NCBI RefSeq assembly: GCF_021869535.1
Contig: NW_026262668.1
Span: 64,076,058 to 64,140,057, forward strand
DNA: 64,000 bases
Direction of reading: 5' to 3'
Source: Mytilus californianus
Taxonomy: Eukaryota > Mollusca > Bivalvia > Mytilida > Mytilidae
This document shows, piece by piece, positions 45,629 through 58,500 of the stretch. The translations under genes were made by a program, and so were the position numbers. The notes under the pieces were generated by a model. That model searched no databases, was not told where the DNA came from, and was given only the letters and a program-made list of their open reading frames with translations. The first letter of the stretch is position 1. Every line of letters starts with the position of its first letter.

Positions 45629-47565
45629 TTTAACTAGAGGCTCTAAAGAGACTCTGTCGCTCACCTTGGTCTATGTGCATATTCAACAAAGAACACTCTC
45701 CAACATTGAAGACAAGAATAGAATTCATAAGAAAAATCTCTGTTTTGTTGATCTTACATTAATTTAGTCTGTTTAGTTTCTCTCCATCTTCTTTAGTTTT
45801 TGCTTAAAACACAAAAGAGGGTAAAAAAATCCTTATTTAAGGGCTGGGCAATCACTCCTATAAAGAGTATATACCTTTATCAGCAAAATGTGACTTGTAA
45901 GTAGATCGGACGATTTCCTCTATATTATCTTAATTGTAGATCTTGTCTTGCTGACCATTTTTGCCTACTTAAGTTTCTATCTATCAATTATAATTTTTAA
46001 GAAATAAGGCAAAAACACAAAATATTGTAAAAATCATCATCAAAGGGCAATAACTCTCATAAGGAGTAGGCTGACGAATTCGACAAAGTGAACTTATTTG
46101 TAGAACTTGTCTTGATGATCATTTTTGCCATTAATGTTTCTCTGTATCTATTATTGTTTTCAAGATAATAGGCAAAAATGAAAAAAAAATGGTAAAATTT
46201 GTCATTTAAGGGCAATAACTCCTATAAGAAGTCGTCTGACAATTTTGACGTAAATGGACAGTTGGACGAGCTCAACATTCTGAACATTTTTGTCCTTGTC
46301 AGATTTTCTCTAGTCATAAAGGTTTTCAAAATAATAGACAAAAATTGCATTTTACCTCTATGTTCAATTTTTAGCCATGTCGGCCATGTTGATTGGCAGG
46401 TGGGATCATCGGACACATTTTTTTTAACTAGATACCCTAAGGATGATTGTGGCCAAGTTTGGTTAAATTTGTCTCAGTAGTTTCAGAGAAGATTTTTGTA
46501 AAAGATTACAAAAATTTACGAAAAATTGTGAAAATTGACTTTAAAGGGCAATAACTCTTTATGGGGTCAATTGACAATTTTGGTCATGTTGACTTATTTG
46601 TAGATCTTACTTTGCTGAACAATTTAGCTGTTTACAGTTTATCTCTATCTATTATAATATTCAAGATCCCCAAAAACTGCAAAATTTCCTTAAAATTATC
46701 AATTCAGGGGCAGCAACCCAACAACGGGTTGTCTGATACGTCTGAAAATTTCAGGACAGATAAATCTTGACCTGATGAACATTTTACTCCTGTCAGATTT
46801 GCTCTCAATGCTTTAGTTTCAGAGATATAAGCCAAAAACTGCATTTTACCCCCCCCCCCCCCTTTCCCAGGTTCTATTTTTAGCCATGGTGGCCATCTTG
46901 GTTGATTGACGGGGTGATAGGATAAATTTTTAAAACTAGATACCCTCAGGATGACTTAGGCCAAGTTTGGTTTCATTTGGCCCAGTAGTTTCAGAGAAGA
47001 TATATGTAAAAGATTATAAAAATTTACGAAAAATTGTGAAAAATTTACTTTAAAGGGCAATAACTCTTTACGGGGTCAATTGACAATTTTGGTCATTTTT
47101 GACTTATATGTAGATCTTACTATGCTAAACAATTTTACTGTTTACAATTTATCTCGATCTAATATAATATTCAAGATAATAACCAAATTTCCTTAAAATT
47201 ACCAATTCAGGGGCAGCAGCCCAAAAACGGGTTGTTTGATGGGTCTGAAAATTTCAGGGCAGATAGATCTTGACCTGATGAACATTTTACTCCTGTCAGA
47301 TTTGCTCTAAATGCTTCAGTTTCAGAGATATAACCCCCCCCCCCCCCATGTTCTATATTTAGCCATGGCGGCCATCTTTGTTGATTGGCGGGGTCGTCGG
47401 ATACATTTTTTAAACTAGATACCCTAAAGATGATTTGGGCCAAGTTTGGTTTTATTTGGCCCAGTAGTTTCAGAGAAGATTTTTGTAAAAGTTAACGGAC
47501 GACGACGGACGTCAAGTGATGAGAAAAGTTCACTTGGCACTTTTGGGCCCGGTGAGCTAAAAATC
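45629..47565 (+). repeat. ~1.9-kb dispersed element with internal ~500-bp repeats
   Basis: Starts near GAGACTCTGTCGCTCACCTT and ends near GGGCCCGGTGAGCTAAAAA, so the ends carry an inverted GCTCACC. Inside, GGGCAATAACTCTTTA, AATTGACAATTTTGGTCAT and GCCATG..GGCCAT segments recur about 505 and 481 bp apart. C14 tracts lie at 46849-46862 and 47334-47347. No ORF of note; class unknown. Confidence 0.55.
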
Positions 47566-47794
47566 AATGCGAACACTAATTACAAACTATTTAATTTGGG
47601 ACACATCATTTAATCTTAAAATAGTCAGTGGCAATTTTTGTTTCAAAATAATGATTACGATACAATGAAAGCTTACCCTTGTGGTCATTCATGCATAGTT
47701 ACTTAGTGCACGGAAAAAGTATGTACTATGAAAATTAGAAGACAACATTTAAGTAATTTAATTGGACGAGAAGTTGTAAGTATGTGCTAATTGT

Positions 47795-47945
47795 CAGAAT
47801 CATTTGCTTGCAGTCAATTAAAATCTGTATAGTCTATGATCAGACTGTTCATTAGTTGTTTTTACCTGTACAAAACTCAATTGTCGAAATAACAACTGAA
47901 CAGTACCGGATTGACTGCAAGCCATATGTCTGAACGGTAATGAAT
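47795..47945. mobile_element. Palindromic MITE (TTGACTGCAAG), copy 2
   Basis: Carries GCTTGCAGTCAATTAAA at the left and GGATTGACTGCAAGCC at the right, with ACCTGTACAAAACTCAATTG inside as in the copy at 40495. Confidence 0.5.
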
Positions 47946-48092
47946 TTCCATAAGGAAAATATATGAAAGTTATCTTAACCTCTAAACAAGACTTAACATT
48001 TGAGGTTCTGACTTTTCAGATGTTGTTAAGATCAAAATGACTGTTTCAGACTACAATATGATTCCGATAGTTAACACCCAGTGGTAGTCGTC

Positions 48093-48149
48093 TTCGCTAG
48101 CCAAGGGTTACGATCCAGACCCCTCCTATCGTAACCCTTGGCTAGCGAA
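48093..48149. repeat. Perfect 22-bp inverted repeat
   Basis: TTCGCTAGCCAAGGGTTACG AT at 48093-48114 is mirrored exactly at 48128-48149, with a 13-bp loop. GTGGTAGT flanks on both sides suggest a small element or a recent palindrome. Confidence 0.85.
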
Positions 48150-48195
48150 CATGAGTGGTAGTATATAATATTATTATAGTTTGACGTAAATTTTA

Positions 48196-49798
48196 CATTG
48201 AGGTTCTGCAAAAGGAAATTACCAATTCACCAACATTCCAACTGACTTCATTTTCAGAAAACGATATCTGTAACAAACATAAACTATTAGCTACTTCTTT
48301 ACAAGCAGAACCAAATACAATGAAAGTCCCAACTATGTACTGGCTTCCGAAGCTACACAAATCACCTTACACATATAGATTTATTTCGTCTTCAAGTCAT
48401 TGTTCCACTACTAAATTGTCTATTCTACTGACTAGTACACTTGGTACCATCAAAAACCTGATAATAAATTGTTCAAATAAGGCCTTTGAAAATAGTGGAT
48501 TTAATTACTTTTGGAGTGTCAAAAACTCGTTGGAAGTACTTGATAAATTGCATGCATATATTGGTGATTTTGAATCGGTTCAAAGTTTAGATTTTTCTAC
48601 CCTATATACCACTTTGCCTCATATTCTTATTAAGAAAAAATTCACACACCTAATTAAATGGGCATTTAAAAAGTCGGAATGCGAATACATATGTTCAAAC
48701 TCTTTTAGGTCATTTTTTAGTAGCAACAAACAAAAGAACTATGTCAATTGGACATGCTTTAATACTATATCTGCCCTTGAATTTTTACTTGATAACATTT
48801 TTGTTCGCTTTGGAGATTCCGTATATCGTCAAGTTATCGGAATTCCAATGGGGACTAACTGTGCACCACTTATTGCGGACCTGTTTTTGTATTGTTATGA
48901 GTTACAATTTATGACTAAAATCAGCAAAGACCCATCGAAACAACATCTGATACAAAAATTTAACAATACTTTTGGATATTTGGATGATATATTGGCTCTC
49001 AATAATGACGAATTCAGTATGTATACTAAAGAAATTTATCCTGTTGAACTTACTTTAAATAAAGCTAATACTAACAATGACCACTGTCCTTTCCTCGATC
49101 TTGATATCTATATCATTCAGTGGCGGATCCAGAATTTTTCATAAGTAGGGGCCCACTGACTGCCTAAGAGGGTGCCCGCTCCAGTCATGCTTCAGTGATT
49201 CCCTATATAATCAACCAAATTTTTCCCCAAAAAGGGGGGAGGGGCCCGGGCCCCCTGAAAAACCATCTTAATCCGCCTCTGTCATTAACGGGAAGCTTAA
49301 TACAAAAATTTATGACAAAAGAGATGATGTTTCATTTCCTATTGTTAATTATCCATTTTTAGATGGTGACGTTCCCTTGTCACCATCTTATGGTGTTTAT
49401 ATATATATCAACTTGTACGATTCGCTCGTGTATGTAACAACGTATTAGATTTTAGCGAGAGAAATTTATGTATTACTGAAAAATTATTACACCAGGGTTT
49501 TCGATATCATAAACTAGTCAAAACATTTACTAAATTTTATCATCGGTATAAGGACATCATTCGTAAATATAACTCAACATGCAGATATCTTATACGTTCG
49601 GGTATTTCACATCCAATCTTTTATGGTAATATTCTTTACAAAGCACAAAAATGTCAGTATTCACCTCAAAAGCTAACAAAACCTTTAAACAGACTTATTA
49701 AGAAGGAATATAGTTACGATACTGTTGTCAGGTCATTAAAGATTGCATATTTTGGCTTTAATATTAATTCACTTATAGGATCTTTGCATCGGAATTAA
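48196..49798 (+). pseudogene. Second-family Penelope-like RT, broken
   Basis: The frame is open from about 48196 upstream of the first ATG. Motifs: MYWLPKLHKSPY, LDFSTLYTTLPH, GIPMGTNCAPLIADLFLYCY and FGYLDDILALNN (YLDD). It is interrupted by a 164-bp insertion at 49118-49281 and resumes with YDKRDDVSFPIVNYPFL from about 49312. A frameshift lies near 49400. The frame then runs to a stop near 49796 (IAYFGFNINSLIGSLHRN). Divergence from the copy at 43914 shows a distinct lineage. No GIY-YIG domain is seen. Confidence 0.75.
49118..49281. mobile_element. 164-bp MITE inside the RT
   Basis: Ends CAGTGGCGGATCC and (complement) CAGAGGCGGATTA, flanked by the 5-bp direct repeat TCATT (49113-49117, 49282-49286). 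Removing it restores the codon frame of the RT across the site, which confirms the boundaries. Confidence 0.85.
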
Positions 49799-50445
49799 AC
49801 ACATTTATTCTAAAACCAGTTGTTGGCATGACAAGGGTTATGTTCTTCTCATATATTTTATGACGGTATAATACTAAACCCCTAACATGAGGGATTGTGC
49901 CTGATATTAATATGATGAAGACATAATCTTTTAATCAGTTTAATTGAGGTCTGGAGCTGGCATGTCAGTAACTGCTAGTAGTCTGTTGTTATTTATGTAT
50001 TATTGTCATTTTGTTTATTTTCTTTTGTTTCCTATTCTGACATCGGACTCGGACTTCTCTTATACTGAGTTTTACTGTACGTACTGTTGTGCGTTTGTTT
50101 TTTTTTTCTACATTGGCTAGAGGTATAGGGGGAGGGTTGAGATCTCAAAAAACATGTTTAACCCCGCCGCATTTTTGCGCCTTTCCCAAGTCAGGAACCT
50201 CTGGCCTTTGTTAGTCTTGTATCATTTTTATTTTAGTTTCCTGTGTATAATTTGGAGTTTAGTATGACGTCCATTATCACTGAACTAGTATACATATTCG
50301 TTTAGGGGCCAGCTGAAGGACGCCTTCGGGTGCGGGAGTTTCTCGCTACATTGAAGACCCATTGGTGGCCTTCGGCTGTTGTCTGCTCTATGGTCGGGTT
50401 GTTGTCTCTTTGACACATTCCCCATTTCCATTCTCAATTTTAGTA
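49799..50445 (+). mobile_element. 3' UTR of second Penelope-like family
   Basis: Non-coding tail after the RT stop, ending CCCCATTTCCATTCTCAATT. Its last 300 bp recur as solo pieces at 39825-40118 and, diverged, 63340-63450. Confidence 0.65.
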
Positions 50446-51894
50446 AAACTGACAGCTAATAATAAAGGCTATTGGTAATTTGTGTTTTTTTTGTCATTGC
50501 CACTGTATTGACTTTAATACATATGAGGTTCATGCAAACTGTGAAGGCTTGTCCACAAATAGGCTCTTACTAATTTTCTGTGAAAACTTTCTACGACAAA
50601 GTGCATTTACATAATAGGTGCCAATTTTGGTATAAAACATAGATGAACTCTGGGTGACGAAACCCATGGGTGAAACTTAAGATTCTTCCTATCCCATGGA
50701 GAAGGCTTTGTCAACAATTGGTATAGTTATGATCATCTTATTTCACCAGGATCTACTTTATAAACAATATGTTTTTAAAATATGTTTAAGGAAGCATCCT
50801 ATATTTATGAAAATAATCATTTTAAAGGCATGTATTACTTATGTAGTAAGTATATGTTGTTGCGATAATTTAAAACAATGGGTTAATTATACAACCATAG
50901 TGCATGTCCAAAGTTCAAATAGGTGTCAAAAATCCGAATAAATACAATCATTTAGCCAATACAATTTATTGTGCATGCAACGTTTGATTCGAAAAAAATC
51001 AACGTCTTGTCAAAAATTGCAAGCACCTTATTAGGACCCACTAGCACAAAGCAAGGACATGTATAAACTGTAAAAAATGTAAGAGATTGTACTGCTTTAT
51101 TTCACAGAGTAGCTATTTTTATATTTTTGTTTTATGTTACCGGTGTTCTAAAAATGAACACTTTTACGTTCACTGAAGCAATTTCAGAAGATCAAATGGG
51201 CAAAGTAACAAAGTTAAAGCACCTCAACTGTTTCTTTCTATTTGTAATTCAAGAACACGTAAAAAATTATCATGCATTGTCATCCTAAAGCTTGTTTACA
51301 TATTTTCAAAGATCACCAGCGTCGACCAGGAAGAGGACACAAGTGTAGAACATGCTGACTTGTCGCAAAACAACCTTAGTTAGGGTTAGTTGGATTATAT
51401 TTATGATTTAGATATTTTCATAGAATAGGAATAAAAAATGAAATTCTAAAAGCTGTAATTAGACTCACTTTTAGGGTATCTTTATACATACTACTGGACT
51501 ATTGTAAATATGTAAATAAGAACACTGTTTTTGCAACATTACCTATCATGTGTATACCGGGGTTTTTTTTAAATATAAGCCACAAATACCAGAAAATTAA
51601 GTATTATGTATTGTAGACCATCAATGACAATTGTTTTACATTTATCACCCTTCTTAGTAAAACTTTTTACCTTTCATTTATTTAAATTTATTTTAGATTC
51701 TTTAGTATAAACATTCAGATGTATCTAGTAATTGGATTTATGAGTGCTGTTCATTTTAAAAAAGAGTTAAAAACTAAGAGTGCTGCAATTAGGACATGAT
51801 GTCACATGTAGTCCTTACAAACTATAGTTCAATCATCCCTGCAAATCGGGATACACCTAAACTTTCAGAGTTCGTATAAAACATTAGTATTACC

Positions 51895-52025
51895 CTTCAC
51901 CTGAGATTATCCAAACTTTTCGGTGGGGTTCATGTTGATCAGTCCTTAGTTTTTTTATGTTTTGTTTTGTGTTCTTGTTTGTGTTTTCGTCGTGGTGTTG
52001 TCAGTTTACCTTTGAATATCCCCTT
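51895..52025 (+). mobile_element. Solo 3' UTR of first Penelope-like family
   Basis: Decayed + orientation match to the 3' UTR of the element at 43614-43911 (GGTGGGGTTCATGTTG, TCGTGGTGTTGTCAGTTT). It lies in the likely ceramide synthase 3' flank. Confidence 0.55.
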
Positions 52026-52064
52026 TGCATATTTTTTACAAACAAGAGGTGTCATAATAGACCA

Positions 52065-52195
52065 GTACTTGACTGTTTTTGAGACAACTCTCCATCCAAG
52101 TCACAATTTGTAAAAGTAAACCATTATAGGTCAAAGTACGGCCTTCAACACAGAGCCTTGGCTACTTGCAACAGTATATATTTTTACAAACTCTT
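52065..52195 (+). repeat. Dispersed repeat, CAATGAG family (decayed)
   Basis: GAGACAACTCTCCATCCAAG and TATAGGTCAAAGTACGGCCT TCAACA match the family seen at 60230. Confidence 0.5.
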
Positions 52196-52374
52196 TACTA
52201 TTCAGCATATTTATAGCATATAAAACATATTATATATAAAACATATATTATATATATGTTTTATAAATCTGATGACAATATTCAGTTTACAAAAATTACA
52301 AACACAAAATATATAGATACGGTATAATAAAGTCACGTTTTAAAAAGGCTGCCTTTTGAGGTAATATTGCAAAT

Positions 52375-52503
52375 TTATTGGCCAATACCATTGGTTCCTG
52401 TATTATTGTTGAACATTTCTTTGAAGTTTTCATCAGAAATCACATCATCATCATCATCATCATCCTTTTCGTCATCTTCTGTGTCACTTCTAGCATCTTG
52501 AAG
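52375..52503 (-). CDS. Ceramide synthase last exon: acidic tail
   Basis: Read on the minus strand: acceptor caccacag, then 42 codons and TAA. Starts LQDARSDTEDDEKD, has seven consecutive Asp from a (GAT)7 run, and ends TNGIGQ. The RSD-E acidic stretch resembles CK2-site tails of vertebrate ceramide synthases. The GAT run may vary in length between alleles. Confidence 0.85.
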   Translation of the reverse strand, partial: LQDARSDTEDDEKDDDDDDDVISDENFKEMFNNNTGTNGIGQ

Positions 52504-55500
52504 CTGTGGTGAAAATTAGTAAATGTGTATACGTACCAAAAAAAACAAGCATTCTTAGAGTATTGCATGGCAATACATAGTCCCCTACCGGTTAAAAATT
52601 AATTGTTCTAGAACAATATGCTAACTTGATCTTTAACTTATCATGGTGTAAACTATATAATAAATATCAAGTCAATATCTTCAAGCATGATGACAAAAAG
52701 TGTGGAAAACTGATTATTTGAGTGAATTTTCTAAGCCCAAGGACCATAACTCTGCACAAAATCATCAGACCTAAAGAAAATTTGAACTTGGTCTGTAACT
52801 TGTCATGATAAAACTATATACCAATTATCAAATCAATATCTTCAAGCATGACGAAAAAAAAGTGTGGAAAACTGATTATTTGAGTGAATTTTTAAAGTCC
52901 AAGACCATAATCTGTATAAAATCATCAGACCGGAACAAAATTCGACCTTGATCTGTAACTTGTCATGATAAAACATTGTACCAATTATTAAATCAATTTC
53001 TTCAAGCATGACGAAAAAAAGTGCGGAAAACTGATTATATGAGTGAATTTTCTAAGTCCAAGGACCATAACTCTGCACAAAATTATCAGACCGGAACAAA
53101 ATTCGAACCTGATCTGTTACTTGTCATGATAAAACAATATACCAGATATCAAATCAATATCTTCAAGCATGAAGAAAAAACATGTGGATAACAGATTTGC
53201 CGGACTGATGGATGGACAGACAGACAGCCAGACAGCCAGACAGACAGACAGACAGACGGAGTGCAAACCTAAAGTCCACTTCGACTTCATCCGTAGGGGA
53301 CTAATAACATCATAACTTATACTCTTTGTTTTTCAGTTTCCTTATTCAGCTCCTAAGGTGTCTTTATAGTTTCCAATTATTGTCTGCATGTAAGGCAAAG
53401 TAAGTTTTGTGTTCCAAATGTAATAACTTTAATTTTAAGAAATTTGCGTTGTACTTGGTTTTCACAAATTTATAAAATATCTTACAGTGTTCCAGCTAGC
53501 ATTTAATAGCGGAGTGGCACAGTTTTATGATGAGGGTGTATTAGCACAATTTCTTGTTTAAAAAGTGACAACTTGATCATTTTTATATATAACAAAAAAT
53601 AACCAAACTGATGTATTTGTGCTAGATTTATGGTAATTTGGGGTTGTAAAAAGCTTTTTCCAGTAGTAAAAATTATTTGTTCACATTGAAAATTATCGGA
53701 AAACAAATGCATAGAGCAGGAATATAAGGGCAGAAGGTTGCACAGAAAAGACAGATGATAAAAGAGAAGAATTGTGTTCCACTATTTTGGGATAGCTAGG
53801 ACACAGTCTTAGTTATAGAGTTTATGTTCTTATACATTACCCAAGGCAGTTAATCCTCATAGGTATTTTTACGAGGATAACTTGGAGGGAACCCAAAACT
53901 ATGTTAGCAGTAGCTGTGATGTTTTAACGTTTCCTACACAACTTAATGCTCTAAGTTGGACGGTGAAGTCGTGCTATCCACAGAGTTCATATGTTTAAAT
54001 GAAAAATGAAACAGAAAAGTAGAAAATTGCAAGCAAAAGTAGATTTCGATAATACCATAGATAATCAAACATACAGTTGCAATCTATCATTATTTGAAAT
54101 ATATGCCAATTCTGTTTCATTTTTCATGAAATATAGACAAGACTTTTGTCAGTGTTAAATATGGTACTTGTGATTGACAAGGGAAAGACATGATAATACT
54201 AATTTGACTTAAAGAAATCACGATATTAATATCATAATTCACAATTTTATATTTTGAGATATTAACATTCATTCCGAGAACTTACTTGTTCATTTGATTA
54301 AATTTTGATACATACATATTTTCAAAGTTTAAAAAGAGTAAAAAGGGGTAATAAAACAATGTTTTGAACGTAATACCAATACTCTTACCTCCCCGCGTGT
54401 AAATTTTGTTGCCGCAGACTTAAAAATTAAAATCGTCCACAGAACATGAAGTATTTGTAAAACAACTAGCAATGCCTTCAGAAACTGTATAACAAAACTT
54501 CTGTCCAATATTTGTATATTACTGTTATTCTCTGCTAATGCTGGAAGTTCTACATAAACCGAATATAGGACTCTGAAAAAAAGTTTTTAAATGCTGCAAT
54601 TCATAAACGTGCCATGATCTAAAATTCAAGCAAGTGTAACAATTTTGATACATTTCTTGTAAGCCTAATATGTTATTACATCATGCTGTGTATCTATTTG
54701 CAGTTTAAAAGTTGATCTTTATAATGTTCGTTTGATACTTTTACGTGATGCCTAATAGGACTTAGCTTTAATACTGTAAAATTTTACTTTCATTATACCA
54801 TATAGACGTCAAAATTAACCTTAACAATCAATCTATTATTAAAAGTTAGAATTTTCTTTCTTTGATCGCGGATAAGAAGTTTCAATCTTTTATCATGGGC
54901 AAGACGTTTCTATCTTTAATCATGGTAAGAAGTTTTTATCCCTTAACATGGGAAATGAATTTCAAATTTTGAAATACTGACAGTGTCTTGAAATTTTTGA
55001 ATTTTTAAATAATAACAAAAATTTCAGTTATTAACAAAGGGATCTACGTGTAAGTGTGTGCGTTATTGCTAATATTTCAATCAAAATTACTAAAGTTTAG
55101 TTTTTTGTATTTTCTTTTCCAATAGGATGCTATAAACTTACACATATGGGTAAACGAAAAGTCTTGTAAAAATCCACAAAAACAAAAATACAACAAAGCA
55201 AATGTCTGCTACACGGTGCTTTTTACAGTAAACAGCTGATTTGGCAAACTGAAAAGAAAAATTACTGTAAATTTTAATACATATTAACTGGTAATGAATA
55301 CATCACTAATTCTCAACAAATCGGGACCATTTGCCAAAACCATACTTAAGTTGTCACATGTGGGGCAGGATCTGCTAACCCTTCCTGAGCACCTCAGATC
55401 ATCCCCAATGTTGTGATTTGTAGACTGTCTGTCTGTTCTTCGTGTTTTGTTTTTTGCCATGGTGTTGTCCTTTTTTTTAATTGATTTATGAGTTTAATTA

Positions 55501-58500
55501 TCACTTTTGATATCTTCTGCCTTTTTTTTTATTAGAAAAAAACTAATACAGTCATCCTAATTATTTTCCAGAAAGTTTTGAAACAAAATGACATTTTAGT
55601 TTGAACGGTATAGGTCCTAAAATAGAAGTTTTTATTTGCATTATATGGTCTTTACTCAAATGATATGCATATATTGATATATATATATATAACTATAAGG
55701 GCAGAAGGGTGCACAGAATAGACAGATGATGAAAGAGAAGAATTGTGTTCCTCTATTTTGGTATAGTTAGGACACAGTCTTAGTTATAAAGCTTATACAT
55801 GTATATATATATGTAATATATATATAAGTCTAAATTGAAAACAACTTTCAAACCTTGTGTTGGATAAAAACCACAATTTTTATACGTGTGCATGCAAAAC
55901 AAATTTCATGGTAGAGGGGTCTAAATACAGCACAAACTACATCCAAAAGACCAAAAAAGTGAAAAAGTATATTTAAACAAAACGCATTTGACTAACAGGT
56001 CGAACAACGGATGTTCTTAAACCCTGCTGACTGCCATTGGCAATTGCCAAATAAACAAATAAACAGATCACCAATGTAATAAATGGATCTTAATTAAAAA
56101 TTTAATACTAAACAGAAAACAATAAACTTGCGGAAAAGATGATATACCGCAAACAAAAGGTGCAAAGGTTTTTGTACACCATATCCAGATTTCGACAATT
56201 AATGTCTCTTCAGTGATGTCAGGAATCGAAACGGTATTTGGAAAGCCTTACAATTTACCTCAAGTTAGGATAGACTCTTGAATTTTGAAGAGTCAAAATA
56301 GGATGAAAGGATCATATAAACCCGAAGGCAAATATAATACAAGCCCAAACGAAAAAATATAAACAAGTCTAAATTGAAAACAACGTTCAAACCTATGAAA
56401 TATATATATAATTCTAAATTGAAAACAACATTCAAGCCTATGATTGTGTTGCATAAAAACCGCAATTTTTATACGTGTGGATGCAAAACAAATTTCTTGG
56501 TAGAGGGGTCTAAATACAGCACAAACAACATTTTCCAAAAGACCAAAAAAGTGAAAAAGTATATTTAAACAAAAATGCATTTGACTAACAGGTCGAACAA
56601 CGGATGTTCTTAAACCCTGCTGACTGCCATTGGCGATTGCCAAATAAACGGATCACAAGATGTAACAAAATGGATCTTCATTATTAATTTAATACCAAAC
56701 AGAAAACAATAAACTTGCAGAAAAGATGGTATACTGCAAACATGAGGTGCAACAATTTGTACACCATATCCGGATTTCAACAATTAATGTCTCTTCAGTG
56801 ACGTTAGGAATCGAAACGATATTTGAAAGGCCATTTAATTTTACCTCAATTTAGGATAGACTCTTGAATTTTGAAGAGTCGAAATAGGATGAACGGATCA
56901 TATAAACCCTAAGCCAAATATAATACAAGCCCAAACGAAAAAATATAAATAAGTCTAAATTGAAAACATTGTTTAAACCTATGATTGCGTTGGATAAAAA
57001 CTGCAATTTTTATACGTGTGCATGCAAAACAAATTTCTTGGTAGAGGGGTCTCAATACAGCACAAACACCTTTTTCCAAACGACCAAAAAAGTGAAAAAG
57101 TATATTTAAACAAAACGCATTTGACTAACAGGTCGAACAACAGATGTTCTTAAACCCTGCTGACTGCCATTGGCGATTGCCAAATAAACAGATCACAAGA
57201 TGTAACAAAATGGATCTCTATTATTAATTGAATACCAAACAGAAAACAACAAACTTGAGGAAAAGATGGTATACCGTAAGCATGAGGTGCAAAAATTTGT
57301 ACACCATATCCGGATTTCGACAATTAATGTCTCTTCAGTGATGTTAGGAATCGAAACGATATTTTGAAGGCCATATAATTTACCTCAATTTAGGATAGAC
57401 TCTTGAATTTTGAAGAGTCGAAATAGGATGAACGGATCATATTAACCAGAAGGCAAATATAATACAAGCCCAAACGAAAAAATATAAATAAGTCTAAATT
57501 GAAAACAACGTTCAAACCTATGATTGCGTTGGATAAAAACCGCAATTTTTATATGTGTGCATGCAAAACAAATTTCTTGTTAGAGGGGTCTAAATACAGC
57601 ACAAACAGCATTTATTTATATATATATATAACCTCAAAATTTATACATCTTGTCACCCCTGAGGCCTTGAATAATAGCTTTCTATATGGCATTGGATTTG
57701 TTCATTGCCTTACAGTGACCTGCAATTGTCTACACCTTTGAACTTTGGTCTATATCCTTTATGGATAGTTGTCTTATTGGCAACCATATGAGATAAGGAG
57801 ATTCTCATTGCCAACCATATAAATTAAGGAGATGTGGCATGATTGACAATGAGACTACTATCCACCAAACACCAAGTGACGTGGACATTAGCAACGTACC
57901 TCATCTACTTATCTTTAAATATAAACCAGCATGTTTGAATATGACTTACCGTTAGAAGATAATCCACTGGATCGTGTATACATAGAACCAATGCACCAAT
58001 ACGTACAACATTGACAGACCATGATAAAATCAGAAGTATAACTGTCACATTATGATGGATAAAAAATTCTAAGAAATCCTAAAATACAAAGAAGATTTGT
58101 TAAACAAACAGTACTTGTTCAACTACGAAATACACATATATAAATTATAAAGATTGTATTTAAAATTCACTAAAACTAATCATCTTTTTTTTTCAAAATG
58201 CATTTTAAACAACCATTTTGAGGGTATTGTATATGCAATACAATGTCCCTCACCGGCTGTAATGTTAACGTTGGATGAGTTTACATTTATAATGAGACAA
58301 GTATACATTGTTACTGGTGTAGTTTGGAATTTCGATATTATCATTATTTGGCTCAGAAGATTTATTCAAAGATGGAGATATTGTCAACAACTGCAGGCCC
58401 AACCCGACCCATGTAGTTCAATAATATAAGTCTTTGTAGGTCCATATCGTTTGTTTTCAACGTTTTTAGCCGAGGGGGCATTAAGTTTTACCCTTGTCCA

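Larger units (their letters stand above)
50950..52374 (-). other. Ceramide synthase 3' UTR / intergenic
   Basis: Downstream of the stop on the minus strand, AATAAA hexamers occur near 51677-51695 and 51104-51109. The transcript end is unknown. The stretch also holds a solo Penelope-like 3' end (51895-52025) and a dispersed repeat (52065-52195). Confidence 0.3.

Noticed and set aside
48093..48149. Transcription terminator
   Set aside because: Stem-loop terminators of this kind are bacterial; the surroundings are eukaryotic and repetitive.
56293..56643. 116-codon minus-strand ORF
   Set aside because: It lies inside the ~540-bp tandem array, is not kept open in all units and matches no family I recognise.
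58154..58429. 91-codon + strand ORF next to the Lag1p exon
   Set aside because: Its start overlaps intron and repeat sequence (a TCCCTCACCGG end like that at 52579). No domain or splice support.
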